Positions 32,399-42,300 of a stretch of DNA of 46,071 bases are shown piece after piece (within the stretch, counting starts at the first letter, position 1; each line of letters starts with the position of its first letter). Position numbers and translations under genes: made by a program. Origin of the DNA: Eubacterium sp. GTDB taxonomy: Bacteria > Bacillota > Clostridia > Lachnospirales > Lachnospiraceae. Location: positions 1 through 46,071 of the forward strand of contig JAILRB010000032.1 of assembly GCA_024698585.1 (NCBI GenBank). The letters run 5' to 3'. The notes under the pieces were generated by a model. The model was given only the letters and a program-made list of their open reading frames with translations, had not been told where the DNA came from and searched no databases.

Positions 32399-34121
32399 AT
32401 AAATCTAATACGGCATTTCCAAAGGACGCCCAGTATTTTGTGATTTCGCCGATGAATTCGACTTCATCGAAATGAACATTTCCTAAGGTTCGCCGGATTT
32501 CCTGGCGATAGAACTTCTGAGTTTCCGGAGTCACGAATGGCAGTGCATACCACACCAGAATTCGTACTTCTTCCGGGAGGTTATTGAAGAATTGTTTATT
32601 GAATTCATCTTTGAAGGAGGTAACTAATAGTGTGACATCCGTTTCAGAATAATCAATTTCAGATAAATAGTCTTCCAGTTCATCATAATGTTCTGGAGAA
32701 TTCACACGGGTATTAAAGCAAAGAAGTAATCGCTTTTTACCGGTGTCGAAGCCATCAAATCCGTAGAAGGACTTTTCCGGTCGGGAGTATTGTTCCAAAT
32801 GAATTTCCGACAAGTCTTCCCGAAGAGTCACATCATTTCCCGGGTCTAATGCGTCCCCGAAAACAATATGAATCAATCGCATACAAGCATGACCGTCTTC
32901 ATTGTAGGTACACCATGACTTCATAGCTTCCAGTTTTGAAACATAAGGCTTCATATAGGCAGCTGGACCATCAGAAATGGTAATCTTGGTCAGGGCTGCA
33001 CATGCTTCTCGTTTGTTGGATGTTACCAATCCCGGTAATGAATCCACCGGAACGTAAAGGCCTCTGCCACTCTCGTACTGTTCCAAATCGGGAACATAGA
33101 AGATAATTGGTTTATCCATCAAAAGATAGTCGAAGAAAATGCTGGAATAGTCGGAAATCAGGACATCTACCACAGAAAGTAATTCGTTCGTATCAATGGT
33201 AAATGGAATTAACATATCCTGTAATTCCGGATCTTCTGCCAGAATTCGGTAAAGGAAATAATGAACACGAAGATAAATGCGGTAATCCTTTCGATTAATG
33301 GAGCCGGCAAATTTCTGAACCAGTTCCTTGAATTCCGCCACATTGTAATTGAGTTGATCGTATAAATTCCCCTTCCAGGTTGGCGCATATAAAATAATTT
33401 TCTTATCGGTTTCAATTCCCAGAGCTTCCAATTTCTCCAGAACGGCTTCCTTGTCCGGATAAACCAGGGTATCGCATCGTGGAGAACCGATTTCTAAAAG
33501 CTTTCCTTCGAATAAGCCGTCCATCTTATAAGCACGACGGTACATGATATTGGTCATGAACCGATTGGAAGACAACAGGTAATCGGCAGACAGGAAATGT
33601 CTGGCAGGACCTCTTGCATTTTCCACACGTTCTACCGCGTGTTCATAGCCCATGACCTTGGTAGGAACACCGTGCCATGTATTGATGTAAATCTGATCGT
33701 TTCGTTTTTCGAAAAAGTATCCGAAGGTTGTATTGGCAATGAGATACTTACAGGTTGCAAGATACTCATAATATTCGTTAGACCCCTTTAAAACAATAAT
33801 GACATTGTCCAAAGATGAAAATTCTTCTGTGTTAAAAGAAGCAAGTTCCAGGTTATCAATGGACCAGACGTGGGTGAAATCCTGAAAGGTGGAATCCTCC
33901 AACAGTGCTTTAAAGATTGCACGGGGATGATCTAAAATACCGAGCCCGGCAAAGGCTTCATAAAAGACATAGTTTTCCAAAACCGGTTCCTTCAATGCCT
34001 CGAAGTAGACCAGTTTTCCCTTGTCCTTTCGGGATAAGCGACCCGGCTGAACCAAACGCTTTACAAGGTGCTTTGACTGAGAAAGGATATTTGGTTTTTT
34101 TGTTGCTTTAAATTTTTTCAT
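32397..34121 (-). CDS. TagF-like glycerophosphotransferase with truncated GT4-like tail
   Basis: 574 residues. Residues about 40-430 are a Glyphos_transf domain: YVFYEAFAGLGILDHP, NTWHGVPTKVMGY (about 147-159; VPTK replaces the usual TPLK), LEIGSPRCDTLV, IILYAPTWKGN, YLRVHYFL and LISDYSSIFFDYLLMDKPI. Residues about 460-574 (KKRLLLCFNT ... YALPFVTPETQKFYRQEIR ... FDEVEFIG) run parallel to the first 110 residues of the GT4 half of the upstream neighbour at 34137, then stop. It therefore looks like the remnant of a GT-B domain without its donor-binding half. It is cotranscribed with 34137 (15-bp gap). The two are paralogues. Confidence 0.8.
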   Translation of the reverse strand: MKKFKATKKPNILSQSKHLVKRLVQPGRLSRKDKGKLVYFEALKEPVLENYVFYEAFAGLGILDHPRAIFKALLEDSTFQDFTHVWSIDNLELASFNTEEFSSLDNVIIVLKGSNEYYEYLATCKYLIANTTFGYFFEKRNDQIYINTWHGVPTKVMGYEHAVERVENARGPARHFLSADYLLSSNRFMTNIMYRRAYKMDGLFEGKLLEIGSPRCDTLVYPDKEAVLEKLEALGIETDKKIILYAPTWKGNLYDQLNYNVAEFKELVQKFAGSINRKDYRIYLRVHYFLYRILAEDPELQDMLIPFTIDTNELLSVVDVLISDYSSIFFDYLLMDKPIIFYVPDLEQYESGRGLYVPVDSLPGLVTSNKREACAALTKITISDGPAAYMKPYVSKLEAMKSWCTYNEDGHACMRLIHIVFGDALDPGNDVTLREDLSEIHLEQYSRPEKSFYGFDGFDTGKKRLLLCFNTRVNSPEHYDELEDYLSEIDYSETDVTLLVTSFKDEFNKQFFNNLPEEVRILVWYALPFVTPETQKFYRQEIRRTLGNVHFDEVEFIGEITKYWASFGNAVLDL

Positions 34122-34136
34122 AGGTTACTCCAAAAT

Positions 34137-36581
34137 TTATAATAATAAATGGTCAAGCTGTTTCATAGTTTCAGCATTGTATTCTGCATCGCTGAAGTGG
34201 TAGGCTGGCGCTCCCTGTTCAATAAACTGCTTCATTCCCTGACAAATAGAATCGGCATCGGTGCCGACTAAAAGCTGTCCGTCAGGAATGACGGCAGAAC
34301 GATAGGAGCTGAACTTTGACATCAAAATCGGCATGGAAAGTAGTCTGGCTTCTAAAATGGAAACCGGTTGACCTTCATAAAGAGATGGAAGCACGAAGCA
34401 ATCACACTCTTTCATAATCTGGAATGGGTTTTCCACATTTCCCGTCATGAATACTTTTCCGTTAAGTCCGTTGTCTGAAATCAATGCCTGCAGTTTTTCC
34501 CGTAACGGTCCGTCGCCTAAAATGTACAGGCGGGCGTTTTCATATTCTTTTTGCAGTTTTGCAAAAGCCAAAATTAACTCGGCCTGATTTTTCTCCGGTG
34601 AAAGTCGCCCCATATTTACAAAGGAAATACGGTTGTCTTCGAAAATTTCCTGAATTCCTAAGGCTTCTGCAGCTTCTGCGGAAAGCGGTTCCTTGACGGA
34701 ATCTAAAACACGGTCAAAGTTTGCAGTGTTTCGAACGAAGGCACAATGCTCCTTTAAATGATTGTAACCGATTTTCTCCAGATTTACTTTCATGACATCT
34801 TCCGAACATCCCACAATATAATCGTAAAAATCGTAAGTAGAAAAGACTACTCGAAGTTCCCGATTATGTGGACGCTTTCCGTCAATGACCTTAATCTTAT
34901 CAACGTTCAAATCGTTATGTTGCCAAATGAGTTTCTTTGCATGGTTCGCACTTAATAAAAGAATGGAATAGAATGAGCCATAGCCGGAATAATCCACCAC
35001 CGCATCAAACTGACTGCTGCCGAAACAACGAAGATATTCCCTGTCATACATTGCCTTCGGGTAGATTTTTTTCATTAATGGAAAATGAAATCCAAAGACA
35101 CGAAGGAAGTCGTTGCGAATCTGCTCCGTGAATGTGGCAGGCGTATAATCAATTCTTGCAAAGGCACGTACCTGCTCAGGAAAGGAACAAATCATTTTTT
35201 CACATTCCTCTAACTTTAAGTTTGCAGCAAAAAGAGTGACGTCGTATTTCTCGTAGTCCATATACTGGAGCATGTTGCGAAGTGCGGTGGAAATTCCATT
35301 GAGTCGTAAACCACCACCGAAGAAAAGAACTTTCTTCTTTCTATTAGGCTTCGGTTCAATAATACGGTAGGAACGTCCGGAATCATCCTGAGTTTTCCCA
35401 CGTAAGACAATATCCACAATACGCTGAGCCGCCTGTCCGTCATCATAAGGACAGGCAAACTGTTTTGCGGCTTCGTATTTTTCATGATATTCGTTCATAA
35501 CCGCATGCAGATTGTTAATAGCATCCCCTAAATCCGACAAGGTTGTGCATGCCGGACCCGGAAGCTCTGATGGCTGTAAATACAGTCCGCGGTCTTCCTT
35601 ATATTTTTCCAAATCTTCTATATAAAAGAGCACAGGTTTTCCACTGGCAAGAAAATCATAGAAGATGCTGGAGTAATCAGAAATCAATACATCCGTAATG
35701 GACAATAATTCGTTCGTGTCCATTTCAGCAGGAATCATGAAATCAAGTAATTTTCCCTGTTTCTTTAAGGTCTGATACACCACCTGATGCGGTTTCACCA
35801 GAATCTGATACCGATTGGAATCAATCATGGTTTCCAAGGTGTTTAAGAAGGTGGTAAAGTCCTCTACATTAATTTCCGGTTTATAGTAATCATTGCCCTT
35901 CCATGTAGGGGCGTATAAGATGATTTCCTTTGTTTCGTCTACATTGATTCCATAAGAAGAAAGACTCCGGAGCACCTCGTCACGGGATGCATTCACTAAC
36001 CGGTCATTTCTAGGATATCCTTCTTCAATAATCTTTCCTTGAAAAATTCCATCTAACTTGTACTTCTCCTGATACACAGAAGTTAAAAACGGATTTTGGG
36101 AAATAATATAATCAGAAGATAAAAAGTTTCTGATGACATTGGAAATAGTAGCCTCCGAATTTGGAATGTCATAACCAATGCTTTTCAGTGGTGTCCCATG
36201 CCATGTATTAATATAAATCTGCCCCGGCTTTTTACAATAGTAGTAAGGCATGGAAACATTGGTAATAATGTATCCGGCAGAGGCGAGATATTTTAAATGT
36301 TCCTTACTGTGTCTTCGGACAAAGGAGACATTTCCGGCTTTCGGAAAATGGTCTGTGGACGCATTGGCATCCAGAACCCAGACATGTTTCAAATCCGGTT
36401 CTTTTAAGAATTCCAAAAAGAGGGCGTAAGGGTTACAAATTAACCCACGACCAAAATAGGAATCGTAAAGAATGACTCGGGAATCCACTTTTTTATGTTT
36501 ATAGTATCCGGCATATTTGGAACGTCGAAGAGTGACCTTAACACTGCCGGCTTTTTTTCTCATTTTCGTTACAATACTCAT
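34137..36581 (-). CDS. Fusion of TagF-like glycerophosphotransferase and GT4 glycosyltransferase
   Basis: 814 residues. A basic N-terminus (KMRKKAGSVKVTLRRSKYAG) is followed by a Glyphos_transf domain (about 30-400) with NTWHGTPLKSIGY (about 124-136), EEGYPRNDRLV, IILYAPTWKGNDYY, LVKPHQVVYQ and LISDYSSIFYDFLASGKPV (about 297-315). Residues about 410-814 are a complete GT4 (GT-B) domain: KVLFFGGGLRLNGISTAL, IWQHNDLN, RISFVNMGRLSPEKNQAEL, LYILGDGPLREKLQ and CFVLPSLYEGQPVSILEA (about 727-744, the E-x7-E donor site). It probably adds glycerol phosphate and a hexose alternately or in sequence. AGGAG lies 7 nt before the ATG and a minus-strand promoter at 36612-36639. Confidence 0.88.
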   Translation of the reverse strand: MSIVTKMRKKAGSVKVTLRRSKYAGYYKHKKVDSRVILYDSYFGRGLICNPYALFLEFLKEPDLKHVWVLDANASTDHFPKAGNVSFVRRHSKEHLKYLASAGYIITNVSMPYYYCKKPGQIYINTWHGTPLKSIGYDIPNSEATISNVIRNFLSSDYIISQNPFLTSVYQEKYKLDGIFQGKIIEEGYPRNDRLVNASRDEVLRSLSSYGINVDETKEIILYAPTWKGNDYYKPEINVEDFTTFLNTLETMIDSNRYQILVKPHQVVYQTLKKQGKLLDFMIPAEMDTNELLSITDVLISDYSSIFYDFLASGKPVLFYIEDLEKYKEDRGLYLQPSELPGPACTTLSDLGDAINNLHAVMNEYHEKYEAAKQFACPYDDGQAAQRIVDIVLRGKTQDDSGRSYRIIEPKPNRKKKVLFFGGGLRLNGISTALRNMLQYMDYEKYDVTLFAANLKLEECEKMICSFPEQVRAFARIDYTPATFTEQIRNDFLRVFGFHFPLMKKIYPKAMYDREYLRCFGSSQFDAVVDYSGYGSFYSILLLSANHAKKLIWQHNDLNVDKIKVIDGKRPHNRELRVVFSTYDFYDYIVGCSEDVMKVNLEKIGYNHLKEHCAFVRNTANFDRVLDSVKEPLSAEAAEALGIQEIFEDNRISFVNMGRLSPEKNQAELILAFAKLQKEYENARLYILGDGPLREKLQALISDNGLNGKVFMTGNVENPFQIMKECDCFVLPSLYEGQPVSILEARLLSMPILMSKFSSYRSAVIPDGQLLVGTDADSICQGMKQFIEQGAPAYHFSDAEYNAETMKQLDHLLL

Positions 36582-36611
36582 AAAAAATCTCCTGTGATTT
36601 TGCTTCTATAT

Positions 36612-36639
36612 ATAATAACATAGATAGGTTTTTTTTCAA
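36612..36639 (-). promoter_or_regulatory. Promoter of surface-polymer block C (minus strand)
   Basis: Read on the minus strand: TTGAAA (36639-36634), a 16-bp spacer and TATTAT (36617-36612) preceded by TGT, an extended -10. It drives the two TagF-like genes ending at 32397. Confidence 0.6.
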
Positions 36640-36678
36640 AATAAGAAGATGTATAATAGAAACGGAATTTGGCGAAGT

Positions 36679-36706
36679 TTGACAATCATGAGAAATATTA
36701 TATAAT
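36679..36706 (+). promoter_or_regulatory. Promoter of the ABC exporter operon
   Basis: A consensus TTGACA (36679-36684), a 16-bp spacer and a consensus TATAAT (36701-36706), 71 bp before ATG 36778. It lies back to back with the block C promoter. Confidence 0.75.
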
Positions 36707-36777
36707 AGGTGGGTATCGCTGAAAGTTTCGAAAGAAAATGAATGTGTGTATAGTCTAAGGACATATGCGGAGGATTT

Positions 36778-37584
36778 ATGAAGAAATATATTAATGGTTT
36801 TTTAAGATACAGATATTTGTTAAAGGAATTGGTAGTAAAAGGAATTAAGTTAAAATACCGCCGTTCCTATTTAGGTCTTATTTGGACATTGTTAGAACCA
36901 TTGCTGACATCAATGGTATTGGACCTGGTATTCGGAACATTCTTTCACAGAAAAGAATATGAAATGCCGTTTATCATTTACATTCTGATTGGACGATTGA
37001 TTTACAGCTGTTTCTCAGGTTCAACCAAGATTGCCATGCGTTCCATTCGAGCGAACCAGGCAATGATCAAAAAGGTTTATGTGCCGAAGTATTTATACCC
37101 GTTGTCCAGTGTTATTTATAATTACATTCTGTTTTTATTGTCGCTGCTGGTATTGGTAATCCTGATGCTGGTAAAAGGCGTTTATCCGACATGGACGATT
37201 ATCGAAATAGTAATTCCGTTGACCACGTTATTCATTATGAGCATTGGAGTAGGTCTTCTGTTAGGTACCGTATGTGTATTCTTTAGAGATTTGGAATATT
37301 TGTGGGATGTAGTCCTGATGCTTATTATGTACTGTTCCGGTATTTTCTATTATGTTCACGATATGAAAGGTGGAATCTTAACCGCAATCAAATTAAATCC
37401 GTTATACTGCGTGATTAATAATGTCAGATGTCTGGTTGCAGGAGAAAACCTGTTTACCTATGTGGATTACGGCGCATCGCAGTTACAGATGATGGGATAT
37501 TCATTTGGATTTAGTGTTGTGATTCTGCTGATTGGTGTATTAATGTTTAAGAAATATCAGGACAAGTTTATTTTGCACATCTAG
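36778..37584 (+). CDS. TagG-like ABC-2 type exporter permease
   Basis: 268 residues with six predicted membrane helices, the size of TagG/TarG and of O-antigen permeases (Wzm). Family features are LKYRRSYLGLIWTLLEPLL near residues 23-41, SIRANQAMIKKVYVPKYLYP on the loop that docks the ATPase, FFRDLEYLWDVVLM, and PLYCVINNVRCLV near the end. It moves a completed lipid-linked polymer to the outer leaflet together with the ATPase 8 bp downstream. GGAGG lies 4-5 nt before the ATG. The pair has its own consensus promoter. Confidence 0.88.
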   Translation: MKKYINGFLRYRYLLKELVVKGIKLKYRRSYLGLIWTLLEPLLTSMVLDLVFGTFFHRKEYEMPFIIYILIGRLIYSCFSGSTKIAMRSIRANQAMIKKVYVPKYLYPLSSVIYNYILFLLSLLVLVILMLVKGVYPTWTIIEIVIPLTTLFIMSIGVGLLLGTVCVFFRDLEYLWDVVLMLIMYCSGIFYYVHDMKGGILTAIKLNPLYCVINNVRCLVAGENLFTYVDYGASQLQMMGYSFGFSVVILLIGVLMFKKYQDKFILHI

Positions 37585-37592
37585 GAGGAAGT

Positions 37593-38336
37593 ATGGGTAA
37601 AGTAGCACTGAAGGTCGAAGATATCAGTATTCGATTTAATTTAAGTAAAGAAAAAGTAGATAATTTAAAAGAATTATTAATTAAGAAGGTTAAAGGGGAA
37701 AAAATTCGTTTTAATGAATTTTGGGCATTGAAAAATGTATCCTTTAAAATCAATAAAGGGGATCGTTTGGGAATCCTTGGTTTAAACGGAGCCGGAAAGA
37801 GTACCTTATTAAAGGTTATCGCCGGAGTTTATAAGCCCACATCAGGTAAAGTTACCAGATACGGTCACATCGCGCCAATGATTGAGTTGGGAGCCGGATT
37901 TGATCCGAACTATACCGGAAGAGAAAATGTTTTCCTGTATGGTTCCGTGTTAGGTTTTTCCAGAGAATTCTTAGAGGAAAAATATGATGAGATTCTCGAG
38001 TTCTCAGAATTGGGTGATTTTATCGATGTACCGATTAAGAATTATTCTTCCGGTATGAGAGCCAGACTTGGTTTCTCCATTGCAACTGTTGTGGAACCGG
38101 AAATTTTGATTCTGGATGAAGTATTGTCTGTAGGTGATGCGAAGTTCAGAAGAAAATGTGAAAAGAAGATGCAGGGAATGTTCGATCATGGGGTAACAGT
38201 ATTATTCGTATCCCACAGTCTGGATCAGGTAAAGCGTCTTTGTAACAAAGCAATTTTACTGGAACATGGTCAGTTAATTGCCAAGGGTGATATTGATGAT
38301 GTTGCGGAAGTATATGAATCAATGTTAAATGATTAA
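37593..38336 (+). CDS. TagH/Wzt-like ABC exporter ATPase
   Basis: 247 residues. The Walker A motif is GLNGAGKST (about 62-70), the Q-loop region holds IAPMIELGAGFDPNYTGREN (the G-loop typical of polysaccharide exporters), the signature is YSSGMRARLGFS (about 150-161), Walker B is ILILDEVLSVGD and the switch is FVSHS. It lacks the long C-terminal domain of Bacillus TagH and the carbohydrate-binding domain of some Wzt proteins, so it probably does not read chain termini. It is translationally close to the permease gene (8-bp gap, GGAGG just after the preceding stop). The operon ends at the terminator at 38346-38379. Confidence 0.9.
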   Translation: MGKVALKVEDISIRFNLSKEKVDNLKELLIKKVKGEKIRFNEFWALKNVSFKINKGDRLGILGLNGAGKSTLLKVIAGVYKPTSGKVTRYGHIAPMIELGAGFDPNYTGRENVFLYGSVLGFSREFLEEKYDEILEFSELGDFIDVPIKNYSSGMRARLGFSIATVVEPEILILDEVLSVGDAKFRRKCEKKMQGMFDHGVTVLFVSHSLDQVKRLCNKAILLEHGQLIAKGDIDDVAEVYESMLND

Positions 38337-38345
38337 GAACAGTAT

Positions 38346-38379
38346 AGAGAAGAAATGGGTGCGTTTCTTCTCTTTTTTG
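38346..38379 (+). terminator. Intrinsic terminator after the ABC exporter operon
   Basis: A 10-bp stem, AGAGAAGAAA (38346-38355) with TTTCTTCTCT (38364-38373), and an 8-nt loop, followed by TTTTT. Confidence 0.85.
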
Positions 38380-38512
38380 AATTCCATTAAACTTTTGGTG
38401 GAAATGATAAAATCCTATAAATAAAAGGTCGACATTTGATGAACGATTTTTGATGTACGAAAAAGACTCCTGTGGTAAAATAAGTTCAGAAAATTTAAGG
38501 GGGTCTTGAGAA

Positions 38513-39127
38513 ATGTATGATGAAGCAAAAATGTACGATGTAATGAATTTAGTGTTTAATGAGAAATACTTCCTATTGATTTTAGGAAGTATTTTTTTGT
38601 TGGGATTTGTCGCAAAAGTAATTGTGGTGACGCATTATAGGAGACTGATTCGGGGAGCGGAGAATCTCGGCACAGCGGAAAACAGTATCCTTCGTCAGAT
38701 GAAAATGAGAATTGAAGGGGTGAAAGAAGTCAGTGGGAAAATCGTTGCACCGGATGCGCTGATTGAACGTCAGCTGAACCGGGAAAAAATCTGGAATGTT
38801 TCCGTTAATACTGTGGACTTATGGATTCACTGGTGTGCCACAGCCATTCTTCTGTGGTCTGTTTTCGGACTGATCTTTAATCGCAGTGCCATCAATATGT
38901 TTATTGGGATTGGGTTTGCATTGGTTTTAGAGGCTGCAGATTACAGTTTTGGAACGGACAGGCTCCGGGACGAAATGAAAATCATTTTGACAGACTATAT
39001 TGTTAATAACAGTGGGGAAAAGAAACGGGCAGCTACACCGGCCCCGGAGAAGGAACAATCAAAAGATCAGGAAAAAGAACATCAGGAACGGATTCTGAAC
39101 CAGGTTTTAGGAGAATACCTTCCGTGA
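38513..39127 (+). CDS. Small membrane protein of unknown function
   Basis: 204 residues. A hydrophobic segment at about 18-36 (FLLILGSIFLLGFVAKVIVV), a soluble helical stretch, then a second hydrophobic hairpin at about 100-145 (WIHWCATAILLWSVFGLIF, MFIGIGFALVLEAADYSF). The C-terminal 45 residues are charged (KKRAATPAPEKEQSKDQEKE). No family is recognised. AAGGGGG at 38497-38503 sets the start. The only promoter element seen is an extended -10, TGG followed by TAAAAT at 38476-38481, without a good -35. It is probably a single-gene unit; it precedes the large glycosidase gene by 242 bp, which contains its own candidate control region. Confidence 0.6.
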   Translation: MYDEAKMYDVMNLVFNEKYFLLILGSIFLLGFVAKVIVVTHYRRLIRGAENLGTAENSILRQMKMRIEGVKEVSGKIVAPDALIERQLNREKIWNVSVNTVDLWIHWCATAILLWSVFGLIFNRSAINMFIGIGFALVLEAADYSFGTDRLRDEMKIILTDYIVNNSGEKKRAATPAPEKEQSKDQEKEHQERILNQVLGEYLP

Positions 39128-39164
39128 CTTTCTAATAGGAGAAGTTTTTTAAAGTAAAAATAGT

Positions 39165-39200
39165 TTTATGATAATTGTCCACCTTTTATGAAAATTGTCG
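39165..39200 (+). promoter_or_regulatory. Pair of direct repeats upstream of the GH128 gene
   Basis: TTTATGATAATTGTC (39165-39179) and TTTATGAAAATTGTC (39185-39199) differ at one base and are spaced exactly 20 bp, about two helical turns. They may be binding sites for a regulator of the glycosidase gene. I could not assign a convincing -10/-35 pair in 39128-39369. Confidence 0.4.
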
Positions 39201-39369
39201 GCTTCTTTTCGAAAATCTGTGTGTTATCATTTGAAATAGCAGGCTAAATGTTGAAAGACAAGAACGGAACTTTTTATTAAGAAACGGTTTAGCGGATGTA
39301 CGGAGAATGACAATTGAATAACGGGGATTTTACTAGTGCTAAACCAAGTGTTTAGAAGGAGGATTTATC

Positions 39370-42300
39370 ATGAGACGACAATTGAGAAAAGTCTCGGCTA
39401 TAGTAGTTGCTATAGCAACTGTATTCTCGGGAATGCAGTACGTTGGTCCTAGCACAGAGGTTCAAGCCAAAATCGCTAGTGACTTTACCACATCACTATT
39501 TGGTGATCATGTTTATGTATTCGATGACAATGATTCGGATGCGGACATTCAGGCGGTTGTAGATCAGGTGTACGGAATTCAGGAAACGAATCAGTTCGGA
39601 CAGGACCGATATGCGCTTTTGTTTAAACCTGGTCGCTATGACAATGTGCGTGCAAAGGTTGGGTTCTATACCCAGATTGCAGGATTAGGAAATCTTCCAA
39701 CAGATACAGTCGTGAACGAATTGGACTGTAATGCTGATTGGATGGGGGCAAATGCAACGTGTAATTTTTGGCGAAGCTGTGAAAACTTTACTGTAAATCA
39801 AACAACAACCTGGGCAGCAGCTCAGGCTACTTCACTTAGAAGAATGTACTTTAAGAACTGGTTGGCTCTTGACCAATGGGGACAAGGATGGGCCAGTGGT
39901 GGATTCGTGGCAGATACCAAGGTTGACGGTACAGCAGCAGCCTGGTCTGAACAGCAATATTGCTCAAGAAATGACTATTACAATGCTTGGGCAGGCGGTG
40001 TTTGGAACGCTGTATTCATTGGTATGGATCCGAATTCCAAAGATCAGGATACCGGTGGAAAACTGGAAAGTAACTGGCAGTATAACCCTACATACCAGTT
40101 CTATACCGGAGTGGAAAAGACACCGATTATTCGTGAAACTCCATATGTAACAGTAGATAACAATGATAATTACAGTGTATTTGTACCGGATTTAAAGGCT
40201 AATTCTTCCGGAACATCATGGAAGAACGGAAAAGAATCCGGAAAATCAATTAGCATTGATAAGTTTTATATTGCAAAACCGGAAAAGGATAATGCAGACA
40301 CCATTAATCAGGCATTGGAAAGCGGAAAGCATCTGATTCTTACACCGGGTATTTATCGTGTAAACAAACCAATTAAGGTTACAAGAAAAGACACGGTTGT
40401 TTTAGGTCTTGGATATGCGACCTTAACACCGACCGGAAACAATGCCTGTATGGAAGTAGCAGACGTAGACGGTGTTTCCGTATCCGGTCTTTTATATGAT
40501 GCAGGTGGATCTTACACAGAGACATTATTGAAGGTGGGTCCGGATAATGCTACGGCAAGACATCAGTCAGATCCAATTCTCTTAAGTGACTTATTCTTCA
40601 GAGTTGGTGGTGTAACATCATCTGTAGCACAGAGTAAGACATGCATTATCGTAAACGCAAATGACGTAATCGGTGATAACTTCTGGGTATGGCGAGCGGA
40701 CCATGGTGCCGGCGTCGCATGGAACAGTAATAAGACACAAAACGGTATTGTCGTAAATGGTGACTATATGACCATGTACGGATTGTTCGTAGAACATTTC
40801 CATGAATACCAGACATTGTGGAATGGTGAAGGTGGAAGATGCTATTTCTACCAGAGTGAAATGCCTTATGATGTTCCAAATCAGCAGAGCTGGAAGAGTC
40901 ATAACGGTACCGTAGACGGATATGCTTCCTACAAAGTAGCAGACAATGTAAAATCACACGAAGCATACGGATTAGGTATTTACTCATATCACAGAGATGC
41001 AACAATTAACGCAGAAAATGCAATGGAAGTACCGGATGCAGACAATGTTGCAGTGCATAATGTATGTACTGTTATGCTGGCAGGTAATCCGGGAATCAAT
41101 CATGTCATTAACGGACAGGGTGGTGCTGTAACGGTTGCAGGACAGAGACAGCAGATTGTAAATTACGGAAAAGGTCAGGTTACAGTTCCGATTGGACCAA
41201 TTGAAACAACCACAGAAGAACAGACAACATCAGAACCACAGACCGAACAGCCTACAAGACCGGATGCAGAACAGGGATTTGTCATTACCAGTCCTACAAA
41301 GGGTGAAGTAAAGGCAGCCGGTGACATTAAGATTCAGTGGAATGCATCGAAGCTTAAGCCTGTAAAAGATTATGCAATTTACATTGATGGACAGAAGGTT
41401 GCAACAACCACAGATACATCTTATGAATATCACGCTTCTAAGGTTAAATATTATGCCGTTACCGTTCAGGCAGAATATACAGATGGAAGCAGCAGAAATA
41501 CACCAGCCAGCAGATTTGGTATCACAAAGAAAGGTTTAGGACTTTCTGCCAATATGGGACAGAACCTGGACTTAAAGAGCATGAACATTGGTTGGTATTA
41601 TAACTGGTCAGAAAATCCAAATACAGGAAGCAAATACAATGATTTGGAATTTGTTCCAATGATTTGGAAAGAAACTAGTGCAAATAACGCAAAAACAAGA
41701 ATTAACAATTTAAAGAATAAAGGTTATAAGTATTGCTTAACATTTAATGAACCTGACGTAACAGATCAGATTAACATGACAGTAGATCAGGTTTACAGCG
41801 CATGGCAAGGATTTGATGATGTAACAGGAATTAAGATTAGTTCACCGGTTACAGCATTATGGCCATCCGGATCGCCGGATTGGTTCCAGGCATTCATGAG
41901 AAAGATTGACACAAACAATGACCATGACACAGACTTTATTGCAATTCATTGCTATCCGGATAACTATGCCGGCTCAGGAATGGCAGACTGGTTCTTAACC
42001 GAAATCGTAGACTGGACATGGAACACATACCATAAGCCAATCTGGATTACAGAATTCTCAACCAAGGGACAGTATGTAACAGCAACCGGCGGAAACGGAA
42101 CAAAGGAATTCTGGGAAGCTGTTATGCCGGAACTTGATAAGAGAGAATATGTTGAACGATATGCGGCATTTGACTTTGATAACGACAACACAGGTTTATG
42201 GAGATACTCTAACGGTAACTTAACACCTGCAGGTGTTGTATACAAAGAAAAAGGAAATCCGGTTGATGATGGAAAAACTTACTATATTCCTGAAAAAGAT

